A stretch of 64,000 bases of DNA from an uncultured Acetatifactor sp. (GTDB taxonomy: Bacteria; Bacillota; Clostridia; Lachnospirales; Lachnospiraceae), in the NCBI GenBank assembly GCA_947625255.1, contig CANQNT010000001.1:62001-126000 (forward strand), given 5' to 3'. Every line of letters begins with the position of its first letter. Within the stretch, counting starts at the first letter, position 1. The position numbers and the translations under genes are program-made. The notes under the pieces are model-generated. The model was not told the origin of the DNA. It did not search any database and saw only the letters and a program-made list of their open reading frames with translations. This document shows positions 33,418-42,058 of this stretch, piece after piece.

Positions 33418-33600
33418 TGCGCCTGACGGCGCGCGTTTCTAACAGGTGAAAGTCCTGAATCCGCCCGGTAGTGGGAAGGATATAGCCGCGAGCAAGGGTG
33501 TCCGCCGTGAGACGGAATCCGAAGGAAGCTGGATGTTCACATCGTCAAGGGTCAGCTTTCGTCCGACAGCGTCGTTTCCGACCTGTACCAGCGGACATAG
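33417..33600 (+). mobile_element. 5' fragment of a group II intron
   Basis: GTGCGCC at 33417 followed by AACAGGTGAAAGTCCTGAAT, GCCGCGAGCAAGGGTGTCCG, GAATCCGAAGGAAGC and a CGTCAAGGGTCAG-type segment is the characteristic start of domain I of bacterial group II introns. No reverse transcriptase and no domain V/VI are found; after about 33600 the match fades. The fragment abuts a terminator hairpin, the preferred landing site of some bacterial introns. The stretch 33600-33868 holds nothing I can name. Confidence 0.7.
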
Positions 33601-33868
33601 GCCCACTGGCGTTGTGTGCTGTCCACCGTATTGAGATCAATGGGCGTTCCGCACTCCTGACAACATGGATACTGGCATATATGGACCGACATAGGAAACG
33701 CCGTCCATTTACAGAGTTGGACGATCCGCGTTTGGCGTATTGGGGTCTGTTTTTGCGGAATCACTGTCGCCCACTAAAAAAACGCGAATCCTCTTCCATA
33801 TCGTAATGCACATCATCATTCAGAATAGCGCAAAAACAAACCTGGCCCACAGGATCAATAGCCTACCG

Positions 33869-34366
33869 TTAGATCCATATATAATGTCTGTCGGCCGTGA
33901 CTTTTTCGATCTTTCCGCCGTTTGCCAGTGCGATGCAAATGGACGGTTTGTTTTTGTTTTGGACGGTAAGCAGCATTCTGTCCACGCCGAGCTTATGGCC
34001 CTCGTCAATCAAAAGCGATAAAAACCGTTTCCCCAGCCCCCGGTTCCTTGCGCCCGGACGGATGGCGTATCCCACGTTCCCGCCCCTTTCGCACAGGGCG
34101 TCCGTCAAAAAATGGCGGATCTTGCCAAAACCAACGGGTTTGCCGTCTTCATAGAGCCAAAATATGGTCTCCGGAACCCTCCAGCCGTCCACCACGCCGG
34201 CCTGGTTGGAACTTTCGACGGCCTTTTTTAACCATTCCTGATATTCTTCAAAGGTCTTGCCGCTTACCGGATTGATAAAGCCATTTTCATCCGCGGGCAT
34301 TTCCTGTAGCATTTCATAGATATCTCGGCCATCCCTCATGCTGAATTTTCTGATTTCTAAGCTCAT
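33869..34366 (-). CDS. GNAT family N-acetyltransferase
   Basis: A 165-residue intact GNAT protein. It begins MSLEIRKFSMRDGRDIYEML. The central strand has FWLYEDGKPVGFGKIRHFL, the acetyl-CoA motif reads RPGARNRGLGKRFLSLLIDE (Q/RxxGxG form), and NKPSICIALANGGKIEK near the end is the usual asparagine-alanine helix. GGAGAG precedes the ATG. It overlaps the end of the truncated VanZ gene region by a few bases and reads in the same direction. Substrate unknown. Confidence 0.88.
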   Translation of the reverse strand: MSLEIRKFSMRDGRDIYEMLQEMPADENGFINPVSGKTFEEYQEWLKKAVESSNQAGVVDGWRVPETIFWLYEDGKPVGFGKIRHFLTDALCERGGNVGYAIRPGARNRGLGKRFLSLLIDEGHKLGVDRMLLTVQNKNKPSICIALANGGKIEKVTADRHYIWI

Positions 34367-34367
34367 G

Positions 34368-34721
34368 TCAACTCTCCTTTTGCAGGCACCTTAAAATCCT
34401 GCCGGTAACCGGCCTGAAAATAACAAAAATCCCGTATCCGATCCTTCCGCCAATCAGGTTGGTGAACATATCCGTGACATCCGAATTCCGATTGAACAGC
34501 GGCTGCAGAAATTCGATACACAGACTCATCAGGAAACAAAAAAATAAGGTTCGTCCAAGTCCGGCGGCGGGTTTTCGCGTCATGGGATAGAGAAAGCCGA
34601 AGGGCGCCGTCATTATGACATTCAGCAAAACTTGCCTGAAAAAATCCCTTCTGCCCAATAAAACATCCATAAACGGCGTCATATTCATAAATCTGTACGG
34701 ATATTCGTATTCGGTGCGATG
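34368..34721 (-). pseudogene. VanZ-like protein, N-terminus missing
   Basis: The frame reads EYPYRFMNMTPFMDVLLG, VLLNVIMTAPFGFLYPM, SLCIEFLQPLFNRNSDVTD and LIGGRIGYGIF, which is the body and C-terminal half of a VanZ-domain membrane protein. It is open back to 34721 but without the first membrane helix or any proper ribosome site; the ATG at 34688 lies inside a conserved region. The N-terminal part was probably lost when the AT-rich island to the right was inserted or rearranged. Confidence 0.68.
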
Positions 34722-34949
34722 TCAACCATACAATTATCTCTACGCCTGCTGGTGATTATCAGTATATTTCATCTATGTGAAAAAAGCAACATTTTGCGCA
34801 ATGAATGGATATATTTTCATCACCCGCGCAACATGTTTTGCCTTATTAGGTTTGGGAGTTACTGTTTTGCATTTGTAAATTAATTTTCACCCCACTATAA
34901 TGACAATATACAGAGGAATTCGCCGTGGCGGACAATAACAAGGATATGG

Positions 34950-34978
34950 TTTACTTTGCGCTTGTTCTATGGTACAAT
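34950..34978 (+). promoter_or_regulatory. promoter of the restriction-modification cassette
   Basis: TTTACT (34950-34955), 17 bases and TACAAT (34973-34978), about 32 bases before the regulator's ATG. The preceding 34726-34949 is AT-rich and contains no gene. Confidence 0.65.
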
Positions 34979-35009
34979 AAACAAGAATAAGTGCAAGGAG
35001 GTATACCGG

Positions 35010-35219
35010 ATGTCGGTGCATTGTAATTTATCGACGCTTATGGGGAAAAACAGATACACTATTCAGGACGTGCATATTCAAACAGGGTTGTCAAGAAATA
35101 CCATTTCAAATCTTTATAATGATAAAGCGTCCAGAATTGACTATGATACGATTGAAAAATTATGTTTGCTATTTCGATGCTCGCTTGATGAGCTTTTTGA
35201 AATCAGAAATCGAAAATAA
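35010..35219 (+). CDS. XRE/Cro-type regulator, controller-like
   Basis: A 69-residue helix-turn-helix protein of the Cro/C1 type (MGKNRYTIQDVHIQTGLSRN, then TISNLYNDKASRIDYDTIEK and LCLLFRCSLDELFEI). AAGGAGGT sets the start at 35010. It stands first in a unit with two DNA methyltransferases and a nuclease; small XRE controllers in this position (C proteins) usually time expression of restriction-modification genes. It resembles YozG-type regulators; the C-protein role is inferred from context. Confidence 0.85.
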   Translation: MSVHCNLSTLMGKNRYTIQDVHIQTGLSRNTISNLYNDKASRIDYDTIEKLCLLFRCSLDELFEIRNRK

Positions 35220-35248
35220 AGATCGTTCACGCAAGAGGAGAATCGAAT

Positions 35249-36184
35249 ATGACAATTGTTTCATTGTTTAGCGGAGCTGGTGGTTTGGATTTGGGACTAA
35301 TCCAAGCTGGGAACACCATACTTTGGGCAAATGATATCGATAAGGATGCTGTTGCAACTTATAAGGAGAACATTGGAGACCATATCGTTTGTGATGATAT
35401 TAAAAATATTGATATTTCCTCTTTGCCAAATGCAGATGTTGTGGTCGGTGGATTTCCCTGTCAGGGGTTTTCACAAGCGAATATGTTAAGAACGCTTGAA
35501 GATGATAGAAATCAACTCTATCGTTTTTTCTACGACACCATAAAACTCAAACAGCCAAAATATTTCATCGCAGAGAATGTGAAAGGCATCCTGAGTCTTG
35601 GAAAAGGGCAAGCAATTAAGCAAATTGTATCTGATTTTGAAGCTGCGGGTTATATTACATCTGTGAATCTTGTAAATATGGCAGACTATGGTGTGCCGCA
35701 AACAAGGCAACGAGTTATTATTATCGGTCAGCGAGTCGATTTGGGGAAAGAATTACGATTTATTTTCCCTAAACCTACTCACTCAAAAGATGGCAAGTTA
35801 CCGCATTGGGTAACAATTAAAGAAGCAATAGGGCATTTTCCAGATCCTGATAATAGCAATGATATTCTAAATCATATTTACTCAGCCTATAAAGTGGAAT
35901 ATCGTAACTTTACAGGACACAGAAAAACAGACCCAGATAAGCCTTCTCCAACTATTCTTGCACGCGGGAACGGAAAGGGCGGCGTTTGTGCCATTCCGCA
36001 TTATAACGGAAAGCGCAGACTGACGATTCGTGAAAGTGCAAGTGTTCAAACATTCCCGGAAGATTTTCGTTTCGTGGGAACTATGAATTCCTGTTACCGT
36101 CAGATAGGAAATGCTGTCCCGGTTCTGTTTGCGCGAAAACTTGGTGAAGAATTGATGAGACTTGAAAAGGAAGAAATTGTATGA
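35249..36184 (+). CDS. DNA (cytosine-5) methyltransferase 1 of 2
   Basis: A 311-residue m5C methyltransferase. Motif I LFSGAGGLDLG (residues 6-16) binds AdoMet, motif IV GGFPCQGFSQAN carries the catalytic Cys (near 71), motif VI AENVKGIL (near 109), motif VIII QTRQRVIIIG (near 151), motif IX ESASVQTFPEDF and motif X YRQIGNAVP. Complete, with a short target-recognition region (about 170-245). It overlaps the next methyltransferase by 4 nt. Base composition is clearly more AT-rich than the flanking housekeeping genes, suggesting transfer. Confidence 0.95.
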   Translation: MTIVSLFSGAGGLDLGLIQAGNTILWANDIDKDAVATYKENIGDHIVCDDIKNIDISSLPNADVVVGGFPCQGFSQANMLRTLEDDRNQLYRFFYDTIKLKQPKYFIAENVKGILSLGKGQAIKQIVSDFEAAGYITSVNLVNMADYGVPQTRQRVIIIGQRVDLGKELRFIFPKPTHSKDGKLPHWVTIKEAIGHFPDPDNSNDILNHIYSAYKVEYRNFTGHRKTDPDKPSPTILARGNGKGGVCAIPHYNGKRRLTIRESASVQTFPEDFRFVGTMNSCYRQIGNAVPVLFARKLGEELMRLEKEEIV

Positions 36185-37113
36185 AAGTAGTATCACTTTT
36201 TAGCGGAGCCGGGGGACTTGATTTAGGCTTTAAAATGGCGGGGCATGAAATCATTTGGGCAAATGATTTATATGAGGATGCCGTTGAAACTTATAAACAT
36301 AATTTGAGTAACCATATTGTCTGTGAAGATATATCAAAAATTGACACAAGGGACATTCCCGATTGCGATATCGTCATCGGAGGATTTCCCTGCCAAGGCT
36401 TTTCAGTTGCTAATATGAAGCGTCACGAAGCAGACGAGCGTAATGCCTTGTATAAACAATTGATTAGAGTGATTAAGGCAAAAAAGCCTAAATTCTTCTT
36501 GGCGGAAAATGTTAAAGGGCTTACAAATTTATCCAAGGGAACTGTTTTCAAAATGATTTTGAGTGACTTTTCTGCACTTGGATATAAGGTAAGCTATCAG
36601 GTTCTTAATGCTGCTGACTATGGAGTTCCACAGACACGACAAAGAGTTATTATAATTGGTGTTCGCAATGATATTAACTTTGAATATATATTCCCTGCCC
36701 CGACTCATAGCAAAGATGGAGAAAATGGATTGCCTCATTGGGTAAGTGTTGGAGAAGCAATGTCGCTGATTCCAGATCCCGATCTCCCGAATGACTTACC
36801 TAACCATGATTACTCAAAATACAAGTTACAATTCAACGGGTATCTTGGTCATAGAGCATTAGATCCAGAAAAGCCTGCACCAACAGTCACAGCTCGTGGG
36901 GATAATAAAGGAGGAGTTGTTATCCTTCCACATCCAACCGCCCCAAGAAGGATGTCCTGCCGTGAACTTGCCTCAGTACAAAGTTTTCCGTTAGATTATA
37001 GGTTTTTTGGTAATCGTTCATCAGTATATCGGCAAATTGGAAATGCTGTTCCACCTCTTTTGGGATATGCAGTCGCAAATGTTTTTAACCAATACGAAGG
37101 GAGTGACAAATAG
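36181..37113 (+). CDS. DNA (cytosine-5) methyltransferase 2 of 2
   Basis: A 310-residue m5C methyltransferase paralogous to the preceding one. Motif I LFSGAGGLDLGFKMAG, motif IV IGGFPCQGFSVANM with catalytic Cys, AENVKGLTNL, QTRQRVIIIGVR, ELASVQSFPLDYR and YRQIGNAVPPLLGY are all intact. It diverges from its partner mainly in the target-recognition region. Two m5C enzymes side by side with one nuclease suggest a non-palindromic recognition site in which each enzyme methylates one strand. Specificity cannot be read from sequence. The nuclease gene starts immediately after the stop. Confidence 0.95.
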   Translation: MKVVSLFSGAGGLDLGFKMAGHEIIWANDLYEDAVETYKHNLSNHIVCEDISKIDTRDIPDCDIVIGGFPCQGFSVANMKRHEADERNALYKQLIRVIKAKKPKFFLAENVKGLTNLSKGTVFKMILSDFSALGYKVSYQVLNAADYGVPQTRQRVIIIGVRNDINFEYIFPAPTHSKDGENGLPHWVSVGEAMSLIPDPDLPNDLPNHDYSKYKLQFNGYLGHRALDPEKPAPTVTARGDNKGGVVILPHPTAPRRMSCRELASVQSFPLDYRFFGNRSSVYRQIGNAVPPLLGYAVANVFNQYEGSDK

Positions 37114-38364
37114 ATGCTCTCAAAAGATTTTGTCCCTACAAAACCTTTCCCGGATTTCAAATGGAAATGGGCTTGCTTACAGTGTACTGAAGGTATTAAT
37201 GATCCTGTTATCCTGTTAGGTGTTCTGTTTCGCATGAGAAAATTGGAAGGAAAGGGGCTGAAATATAGTTCTCAAGAATTTGCAGATGAGCTTGTTGAAC
37301 TGTCTAATGATATAAGTGATTCTATTGGTGTTGATCTCGCAAGACGGACAGGCGAAAGAAACATTATTCGCAATTCCGGTCAATATTGGAAGGCTGTTGG
37401 CTTAATCCCTGATGACAGCAAAGGAATAATCCGCCTTACTGATTTTGGTCGTAGAGTTGCTGAACATGATATTTCTCAAACGGAGTTTTCCGCAATTACC
37501 GTCCAGACATTCAAGCTACCAAATAGACATATTCAGACTAAGGATGAGTGCTTAAATTGGGAAAGTCACAGTTTGATTATTTATCCCCTCAGAATAATCC
37601 TGTCCGTGATTTTAGAATTAAAAAAGAGAGGGCAGGGTTATTTAACAACATCAGAACTAACAAAGATTATCATACCACTTTCTGGCTGTCATGCACAGAT
37701 TGAGGATTATGTAAATTTCATTCTTTGGTATCGATCTGGCGAGATTACTGTCGCTGACTGGCCTAACTGTTGTGAAGGAGCTAACGATTTTCGTATTGCG
37801 AGAGAATACTTACTGTTCCTCGACAATTACGGTTATTTAGATAAAACAGACGGAGCGACAAGAGACGTTGAGAAATACCAAATAAATGCTCTGATTGAAT
37901 CTGAAGTCGCGGAAATTCTTACGACTCCGGTTACTGATGCTTCTTTGCAAATGATTTTGGATCAAATTCGCACAAGTGAAGTCGCCTCAGAAGTTGAGCG
38001 TAAACGAGTCCAGAATTTTAGACTCAGTCGTCCAAATCAGGCCAGATTTCGTCATGATGTTCTTGCCGCTTGCCAGCGGTGTATTATAACGAATGTGACC
38101 ATGCCGGAAGTGCTTGAAGCTGCCCATATCAAGCCTTTCAAATACAACGGTGAAGATACCATTGCAAATGGATTTGCAATGAGAACAGATATTCATACAT
38201 TGTTTGATGCCGGACACCTTCGTATCTCTGAGACGGGAGTTGTCGAACTGTCCACGAGGGCACGGATGGATTACGGTGCTACTATTCCACCCAGAATCGT
38301 CTTACCAGACTTTATCAATCGTGACTTTATCAGATGGCGTTGGGAGAATTATAATGGTATGTAA
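37114..38364 (+). CDS. HNH restriction endonuclease
   Basis: A 416-residue protein directly after the methyltransferases. The C-terminal part (about 315-375) is an HNH nuclease: RHDVLAACQRCIITNVTM, then LEAAHIKPFKYNGEDTIANG and MRTDIHTLFDAGHLRI give a Cys pair, the AAH histidine, and N/H/D residues of the beta-beta-alpha metal fold (HNH_2 type). The N-terminal 300 residues, presumably for DNA recognition, are not recognised. ATG 37114 follows the previous TAG directly, with AAGGGAG inside the methyltransferase end. Expected to cut the unmethylated site protected by the two methylases. Confidence 0.85.
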   Translation: MLSKDFVPTKPFPDFKWKWACLQCTEGINDPVILLGVLFRMRKLEGKGLKYSSQEFADELVELSNDISDSIGVDLARRTGERNIIRNSGQYWKAVGLIPDDSKGIIRLTDFGRRVAEHDISQTEFSAITVQTFKLPNRHIQTKDECLNWESHSLIIYPLRIILSVILELKKRGQGYLTTSELTKIIIPLSGCHAQIEDYVNFILWYRSGEITVADWPNCCEGANDFRIAREYLLFLDNYGYLDKTDGATRDVEKYQINALIESEVAEILTTPVTDASLQMILDQIRTSEVASEVERKRVQNFRLSRPNQARFRHDVLAACQRCIITNVTMPEVLEAAHIKPFKYNGEDTIANGFAMRTDIHTLFDAGHLRISETGVVELSTRARMDYGATIPPRIVLPDFINRDFIRWRWENYNGM

Positions 38365-38390
38365 TTTGGATGTAATAGGAGGTGATATGC

Positions 38391-38504
38391 TTGGCTGAAT
38401 CACTATCAGGGGTTAACGGCGAGATTATTCGCTGGGCTCGTAAATTTTATAACATGGATACAGAAGAAGCTGCTGCTGCAATTGGTGTAGATGATGAACG
38501 TTAG
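38391..38504 (+). pseudogene. truncated HTH (ImmA/IrrE-type antitoxin) start
   Basis: TTG 38391 with AGGAGGTGAT upstream opens a 37-codon frame: MAESLSGVNGEIIRWARKFY, then NMDTEEAAAAIGVDDER. This matches the N-terminal helix-turn-helix of XRE/ImmA-IrrE proteins (VNPEILRWAR.. pattern), which normally continue for 300 residues. It stops at 38502-38504, and I see no continuation in other frames. It may be a broken gene or a very small protein; broken is more likely. Confidence 0.55.
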
Positions 38505-38801
38505 CATACTCTCATCATTCACCAAATAAATTGAAGTCATATTTCGCAATCTGCCAAGCATAATAATCCTCAACTCCCGTTTTATCTCCCTATGCTGTCC
38601 TGACACTGTTGGAAACGCAGATCATCGAATTCGTCAACAAAGGCAGGCAATACCCTGTCAGCCGCCACAAAATTTCCGGTCATTTTGGGATTATAGCTTA
38701 TCTGGTATTTGCGTGGAGGCTCAATCAAAATGGTCTGAAATGAGCTTTGAAGCAGTGTGTTGTTGATACTGCTTTATGCGGGGCTGCCCTACGGCAGCCC
38801 C
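38505..38801. other. spacer with hairpin, no clear gene
   Basis: One frame (about 38608-38745) reads LETQIIEFVNKGRQYPVSRH, then KISGHFGIIAYLVFAWRLNQ, and stops; I do not recognise it. GGGGCTGCC (38780-38788) and GGCAGCCCC (38793-38801) form a 9-bp hairpin at the 3' end of the minus-strand hydrolase gene, a probable terminator although its T-run is short. Confidence 0.5.
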
Positions 38802-39589
38802 TTTAGCCATTTATCAATAATGGTCATATATTGCAGTACCTGCGGGGCGGAGGAGCGGTAGTTGAGCAGGAGAAAAGCGTGCATCGCGTCGGGGATCAGG
38901 AAAAGGTCACAACGGTTTCCGGTTTCCTGCATCCTGCGGCAGAATTCTTCCGTCTGCCCGGGATCCACCACGTTGTCCAGACCGCCCTGCATACAGAGGA
39001 TGGGAGGGGTTATTTTTCGAATCTGGTGAATGGGTGAGAGCTCCTGTCTCTGTGAAAGCGTGTGGGCGGTAAAGCGCCAGCGTTCCAATGTACAGTCCAG
39101 AACCGGATTGGCCGCGACAATCGCGCAGATGTGGGGGAAATTCCGTAGGGCAAGCTCCAGGGCAAGATGGGCTCCGGCGGAATCCCCTATGAGGACAATC
39201 TGCCTTTTCGGGCAGCGCTCCAACAGAAATGACAGCGCGTCGGCGCAGTCGGCGATCAGGTCGTCCATCACGGTGGTTTCCCCAAAATCAATGGAACGGT
39301 AGGAGATGACCGCGCTTGTGTATCCTTTTATCGCGTAATATTGCGCCTGAAAATTCAAAAAGCCGCCATTCCAATGGCGTTCGCCCCTGTGGATGGCTTG
39401 CCAGGCTCCGCCGTGGATCATGAGAAAAAGCGGTGCGCTCTTCGAGGGCGGGTCATCTGCCTTGTCGTTTTCGCCAGAATAGATCCAGATCGGCAAGGGA
39501 GTATCTGAGACCGTTTTGTAAAAGCCCTGAAAATCCGGTTTCCTTGCCGTGATGATTTGGATGGAAAGATCGGTGATCAATGAATTCAT
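38789..39589 (-). CDS. alpha/beta hydrolase (acetyl-esterase/lipase type)
   Basis: A 266-residue alpha/beta hydrolase of the carboxylesterase-like (BD-FAE/acetyl esterase) group. It has the oxyanion segment FLMIHGGAWQ, nucleophile motif IGDSAGAHLALEL (Ser), GGLDNVVDPGQTEEF (Asp) and AMHAFLLLN (His). No signal peptide. AAGGAG precedes two adjacent ATGs (39592 and 39589); the second has better spacing. It diverges from the GH3-yesL operon, whose operator lies between them, so it may remove acetyl groups from oligosaccharides in the same pathway. That role is inferred from location. Confidence 0.85.
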   Translation of the reverse strand: MNSLITDLSIQIITARKPDFQGFYKTVSDTPLPIWIYSGENDKADDPPSKSAPLFLMIHGGAWQAIHRGERHWNGGFLNFQAQYYAIKGYTSAVISYRSIDFGETTVMDDLIADCADALSFLLERCPKRQIVLIGDSAGAHLALELALRNFPHICAIVAANPVLDCTLERWRFTAHTLSQRQELSPIHQIRKITPPILCMQGGLDNVVDPGQTEEFCRRMQETGNRCDLFLIPDAMHAFLLLNYRSSAPQVLQYMTIIDKWLKGLP

Positions 39590-39702
39590 CATTTTTTCTC
39601 CTTGTACTTCCATATTTGCCGTTGCCCCGCTTGTAGGGAATGGGATCGGTTCCAGAATACCGGAATATTCATCCGAAAGCAAGTGGCTGCAGGGAGAGTG
39701 GG

Positions 39703-39765
39703 TACAAGGCAGTATGGAAAGTCACAAAACGATACTGGATGAGAGCAGGCCTTTCATTGTATCAT
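39703..39765 (+). promoter_or_regulatory. direct-repeat operator and promoter of the GH3-yesL operon
   Basis: Two units phased by 20 bases (39703-39722 and 39723-39742) share the core ACAAAACGATACTGGATG in the second unit. TATCAT at 39760-39765 is the likely -10, 21 bases after ACTGG; the position of the -35 is covered by the repeat. By hand alignment 32 of 40 bases equal those at 45151-45190. Confidence 0.72.
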
Positions 39766-39817
39766 AGAAGAAAAGCAGAGGGAGAGTCGGCTTTTCACCA
39801 CAAAAGGAAAGGATAAA

Positions 39818-41395
39818 ATGATGAATTTGGATCACATGACACTTCGGGAGAAAGTTTTACAGACCTTTATTGTAACAATCAGGGAAATTAACCGGCACGG
39901 GGGACCGGAACGTTTTTTCCGGGATTATCCCGTAGGGGGAATGTATTTCCAGGAGTTAAAGCGTCCTTTGGGAGAAAACGAGGCAGAAATGGGGACGTCT
40001 ACCAGTCTGGAGCAGGTGGAGCGATGCAGAAAGGCTGCTCCTTATCCGCTTTTGGTGTGTGCGGACTCTGCCCGGGCAAAGGGACAGGAGGTATTTCCGT
40101 CTACCCGGTCTTTGGGCGGCTCCTTGTGTCTGGAGGATGCATACAATTATGGCAGGATCGCCGGAGTACAGATGCGGGAAAATGGAATTGATTGGATTCT
40201 GCAGCCCAACACGGACTTGTATTATAATCGTTCCATGCCTTTTCTGGCCGCAACCTATGATCCGGTCATGAATGGGGAAATCTATGCCCGAGTGGTCGAG
40301 GGAATTCAGGAGCAGGGGATCTGCGCCACGGTAAAGCATTTCCCTGGTTTGGGTACTACGAATATCAATATGCACTTTGCGGCCGGACAAAATAACCTGG
40401 AATTTGAGGAATGGATGAATACCTATGGCCGCGGCTACCAACGGACCTTTGCGGCAGGGGTTTGTGCCGTGATGACCAGTCATATCACACTGAAAAGCTA
40501 TGCGGCGGAGGGGGAAAGAGGGTTTGCGCCCATAGCGACTTACTCTTCGGCCTTGACGACGGGGCTTTTGAAGGAGCTGCTGGGCTTTGGCGGGGTGGTG
40601 GTGACGGATGCGCTGATCATGGGAGGAATGGCTGCGGGAGACCTGGTAGCCGAGACGGTGCAGGCTTTTCGGGCGGGGGCCGATATGCTTTTGTGGCCGC
40701 CCGTGGAAGCCGCGGACCGGATCGTATCTCTGATTGAAGAGGGTGAGATTCCCATGGAGCGGTTGGAGGACGCGTTGACACGAATCAGCAGGATGCGGCA
40801 GTTTCGGGAAAATGCAGCGGTCCCCGTGGCCGCGGACGTGGCCTTTATCAACCGTGTCGGGGAAGAGATCATCCGGCATGGAATCTGTTGTGTACGGAAT
40901 GAGGCAGGACTTTTGCCATTGGGACCTCAGTATAAGAAAATTCTGTTAATCAATGCCTCGGAGTCGGAGGAAGACATCCTGCTTTTGCGGCAGGAATTTT
41001 CATCGCGGGGTTTTTTCGCGGAAATCGGGCGGGATATCTATGACGTGGAATCCCGGGTCTGTTGGCAGGATGAGATCGACCGGCTTCAGGAGCCGTATGA
41101 CTTGGTAGTGTTCAGTGTGAATACTCCCTTGTCAGCCTCTTGGAGTGTACCGTTCATGCACATCTGGGCTTCTCATTTATTCCAAAAGAGTAAGAAACTG
41201 ATCATCAACTACGGTTCTCCTTATTTCGCCGAGGATTATTTCCCGGAGGATCCCACCTTGATTCAGGTGAACAGCGCTCCCTCCCGGGCGGCAGTCAAGG
41301 CTGTTGTGGATGGGATCTTGGGCGAAATGGAGTTTGTGGGACGCCCCTGGAGGCGGGAGGAAGAGGAAAGGATGGAGAAAAGCTTAAGGAAATGA
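39818..41395 (+). CDS. glycoside hydrolase family 3 (N-terminal domain) protein
   Basis: A 525-residue GH3 enzyme. The barrel domain (about 1-335) has LVCADSARAKGQEVFPSTRS, GIDWILQPNTDL, the KHFPGLG substrate loop (K/H near 173-174) and the nucleophile in VVVTDALIMGG (D264). It resembles NagZ-type beta-N-acetylhexosaminidases, but the loop after KHFPG reads TTNINMHF where such enzymes have an Asp-His dyad (DxDSH), so the acid/base arrangement differs. About 350-525 is an additional alpha/beta domain. No signal peptide, so it is cytoplasmic. AAAGGAAAGGA precedes the start; the gene overlaps yesL by 4 nt. Confidence 0.87.
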   Translation: MMNLDHMTLREKVLQTFIVTIREINRHGGPERFFRDYPVGGMYFQELKRPLGENEAEMGTSTSLEQVERCRKAAPYPLLVCADSARAKGQEVFPSTRSLGGSLCLEDAYNYGRIAGVQMRENGIDWILQPNTDLYYNRSMPFLAATYDPVMNGEIYARVVEGIQEQGICATVKHFPGLGTTNINMHFAAGQNNLEFEEWMNTYGRGYQRTFAAGVCAVMTSHITLKSYAAEGERGFAPIATYSSALTTGLLKELLGFGGVVVTDALIMGGMAAGDLVAETVQAFRAGADMLLWPPVEAADRIVSLIEEGEIPMERLEDALTRISRMRQFRENAAVPVAADVAFINRVGEEIIRHGICCVRNEAGLLPLGPQYKKILLINASESEEDILLLRQEFSSRGFFAEIGRDIYDVESRVCWQDEIDRLQEPYDLVVFSVNTPLSASWSVPFMHIWASHLFQKSKKLIINYGSPYFAEDYFPEDPTLIQVNSAPSRAAVKAVVDGILGEMEFVGRPWRREEEERMEKSLRK

Positions 41396-42045
41396 CGACA
41401 ATTTTCGATATGGACAATCCGTTCTGGAGTACCATTAACAAAATCATCGATTTGGTATGTTTAAGTCTGCTTTGGGCTTTGTGCTGTCTGCCTGTAGTGA
41501 CGGCGGGTCCGGCCTGTGCGGCCCTATATTACGCGGTTGTCAAGGCGGTCCGCAGACAGCGCAGTTACAGCGGAAGGGAATTCTGGAGGGCTTTTAGGAC
41601 CAATTTGAAAAAAGGTTCCCTGATCCATCTGGTATGGCTCATCTTAGGCTTAATGATGCTGGCTTCGGATGTCCCTGTGCTTTTCGCGCTGCTGGCGGAG
41701 GGAAGAAGCCAAAATATTCCTTTTTTATTGTTTTTAGGCTTAAAAATTCTTTTTCTGCTGGGTATTTTCTGCTGGATCTATCCCCTTTTGTCACGGTATG
41801 AAGAAAAGGCCTGGAAGCTGGGAGAGGCCGCGCTTTATCTGATGCTGCGCTATTTCCCAAGGACTCTAATGGCGACTTTTCTTCTGGCCGCGTCCATGGC
41901 GATGCTTTGGATCGAACCGCTCTTGCTGGCATTCGTGCCTGGCGCGGCGGCGCTGTTGCTTTCGTTTCTTTTAGAACCCGTTCTGCGTCAAATTTGTAAG
42001 GAACGTCCGAAAGAGGGGGAGGACGCCTGGTATCTGGAATCATAA
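41392..42045 (+). CDS. yesL: YesL-like DUF624 membrane protein
   Basis: A 217-residue membrane protein with about five hydrophobic segments (about 15-40, 75-100, 115-135, 155-180, 180-200). It begins FDMDNPFWSTINKIIDLVCL and has CLPVVTAGPACAALYYAVVK, the DUF624 signature. YesL-type proteins accompany YesM/YesN and LplB/YtcP sugar importers in Firmicute polysaccharide loci; their function is not established. Translationally coupled to the GH3 gene (ATGA overlap) and convergent with the sensor kinase gene. Confidence 0.87.
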   Translation: MTTIFDMDNPFWSTINKIIDLVCLSLLWALCCLPVVTAGPACAALYYAVVKAVRRQRSYSGREFWRAFRTNLKKGSLIHLVWLILGLMMLASDVPVLFALLAEGRSQNIPFLLFLGLKILFLLGIFCWIYPLLSRYEEKAWKLGEAALYLMLRYFPRTLMATFLLAASMAMLWIEPLLLAFVPGAAALLLSFLLEPVLRQICKERPKEGEDAWYLES

Positions 42046-42058
42046 GAGGGATCTTTTC

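Noticed and set aside
33446..33806. Small proteins in the intron region (62 and 102 residues)
   Set aside because: They overlap conserved group II intron RNA sequence and have no ribosome sites.
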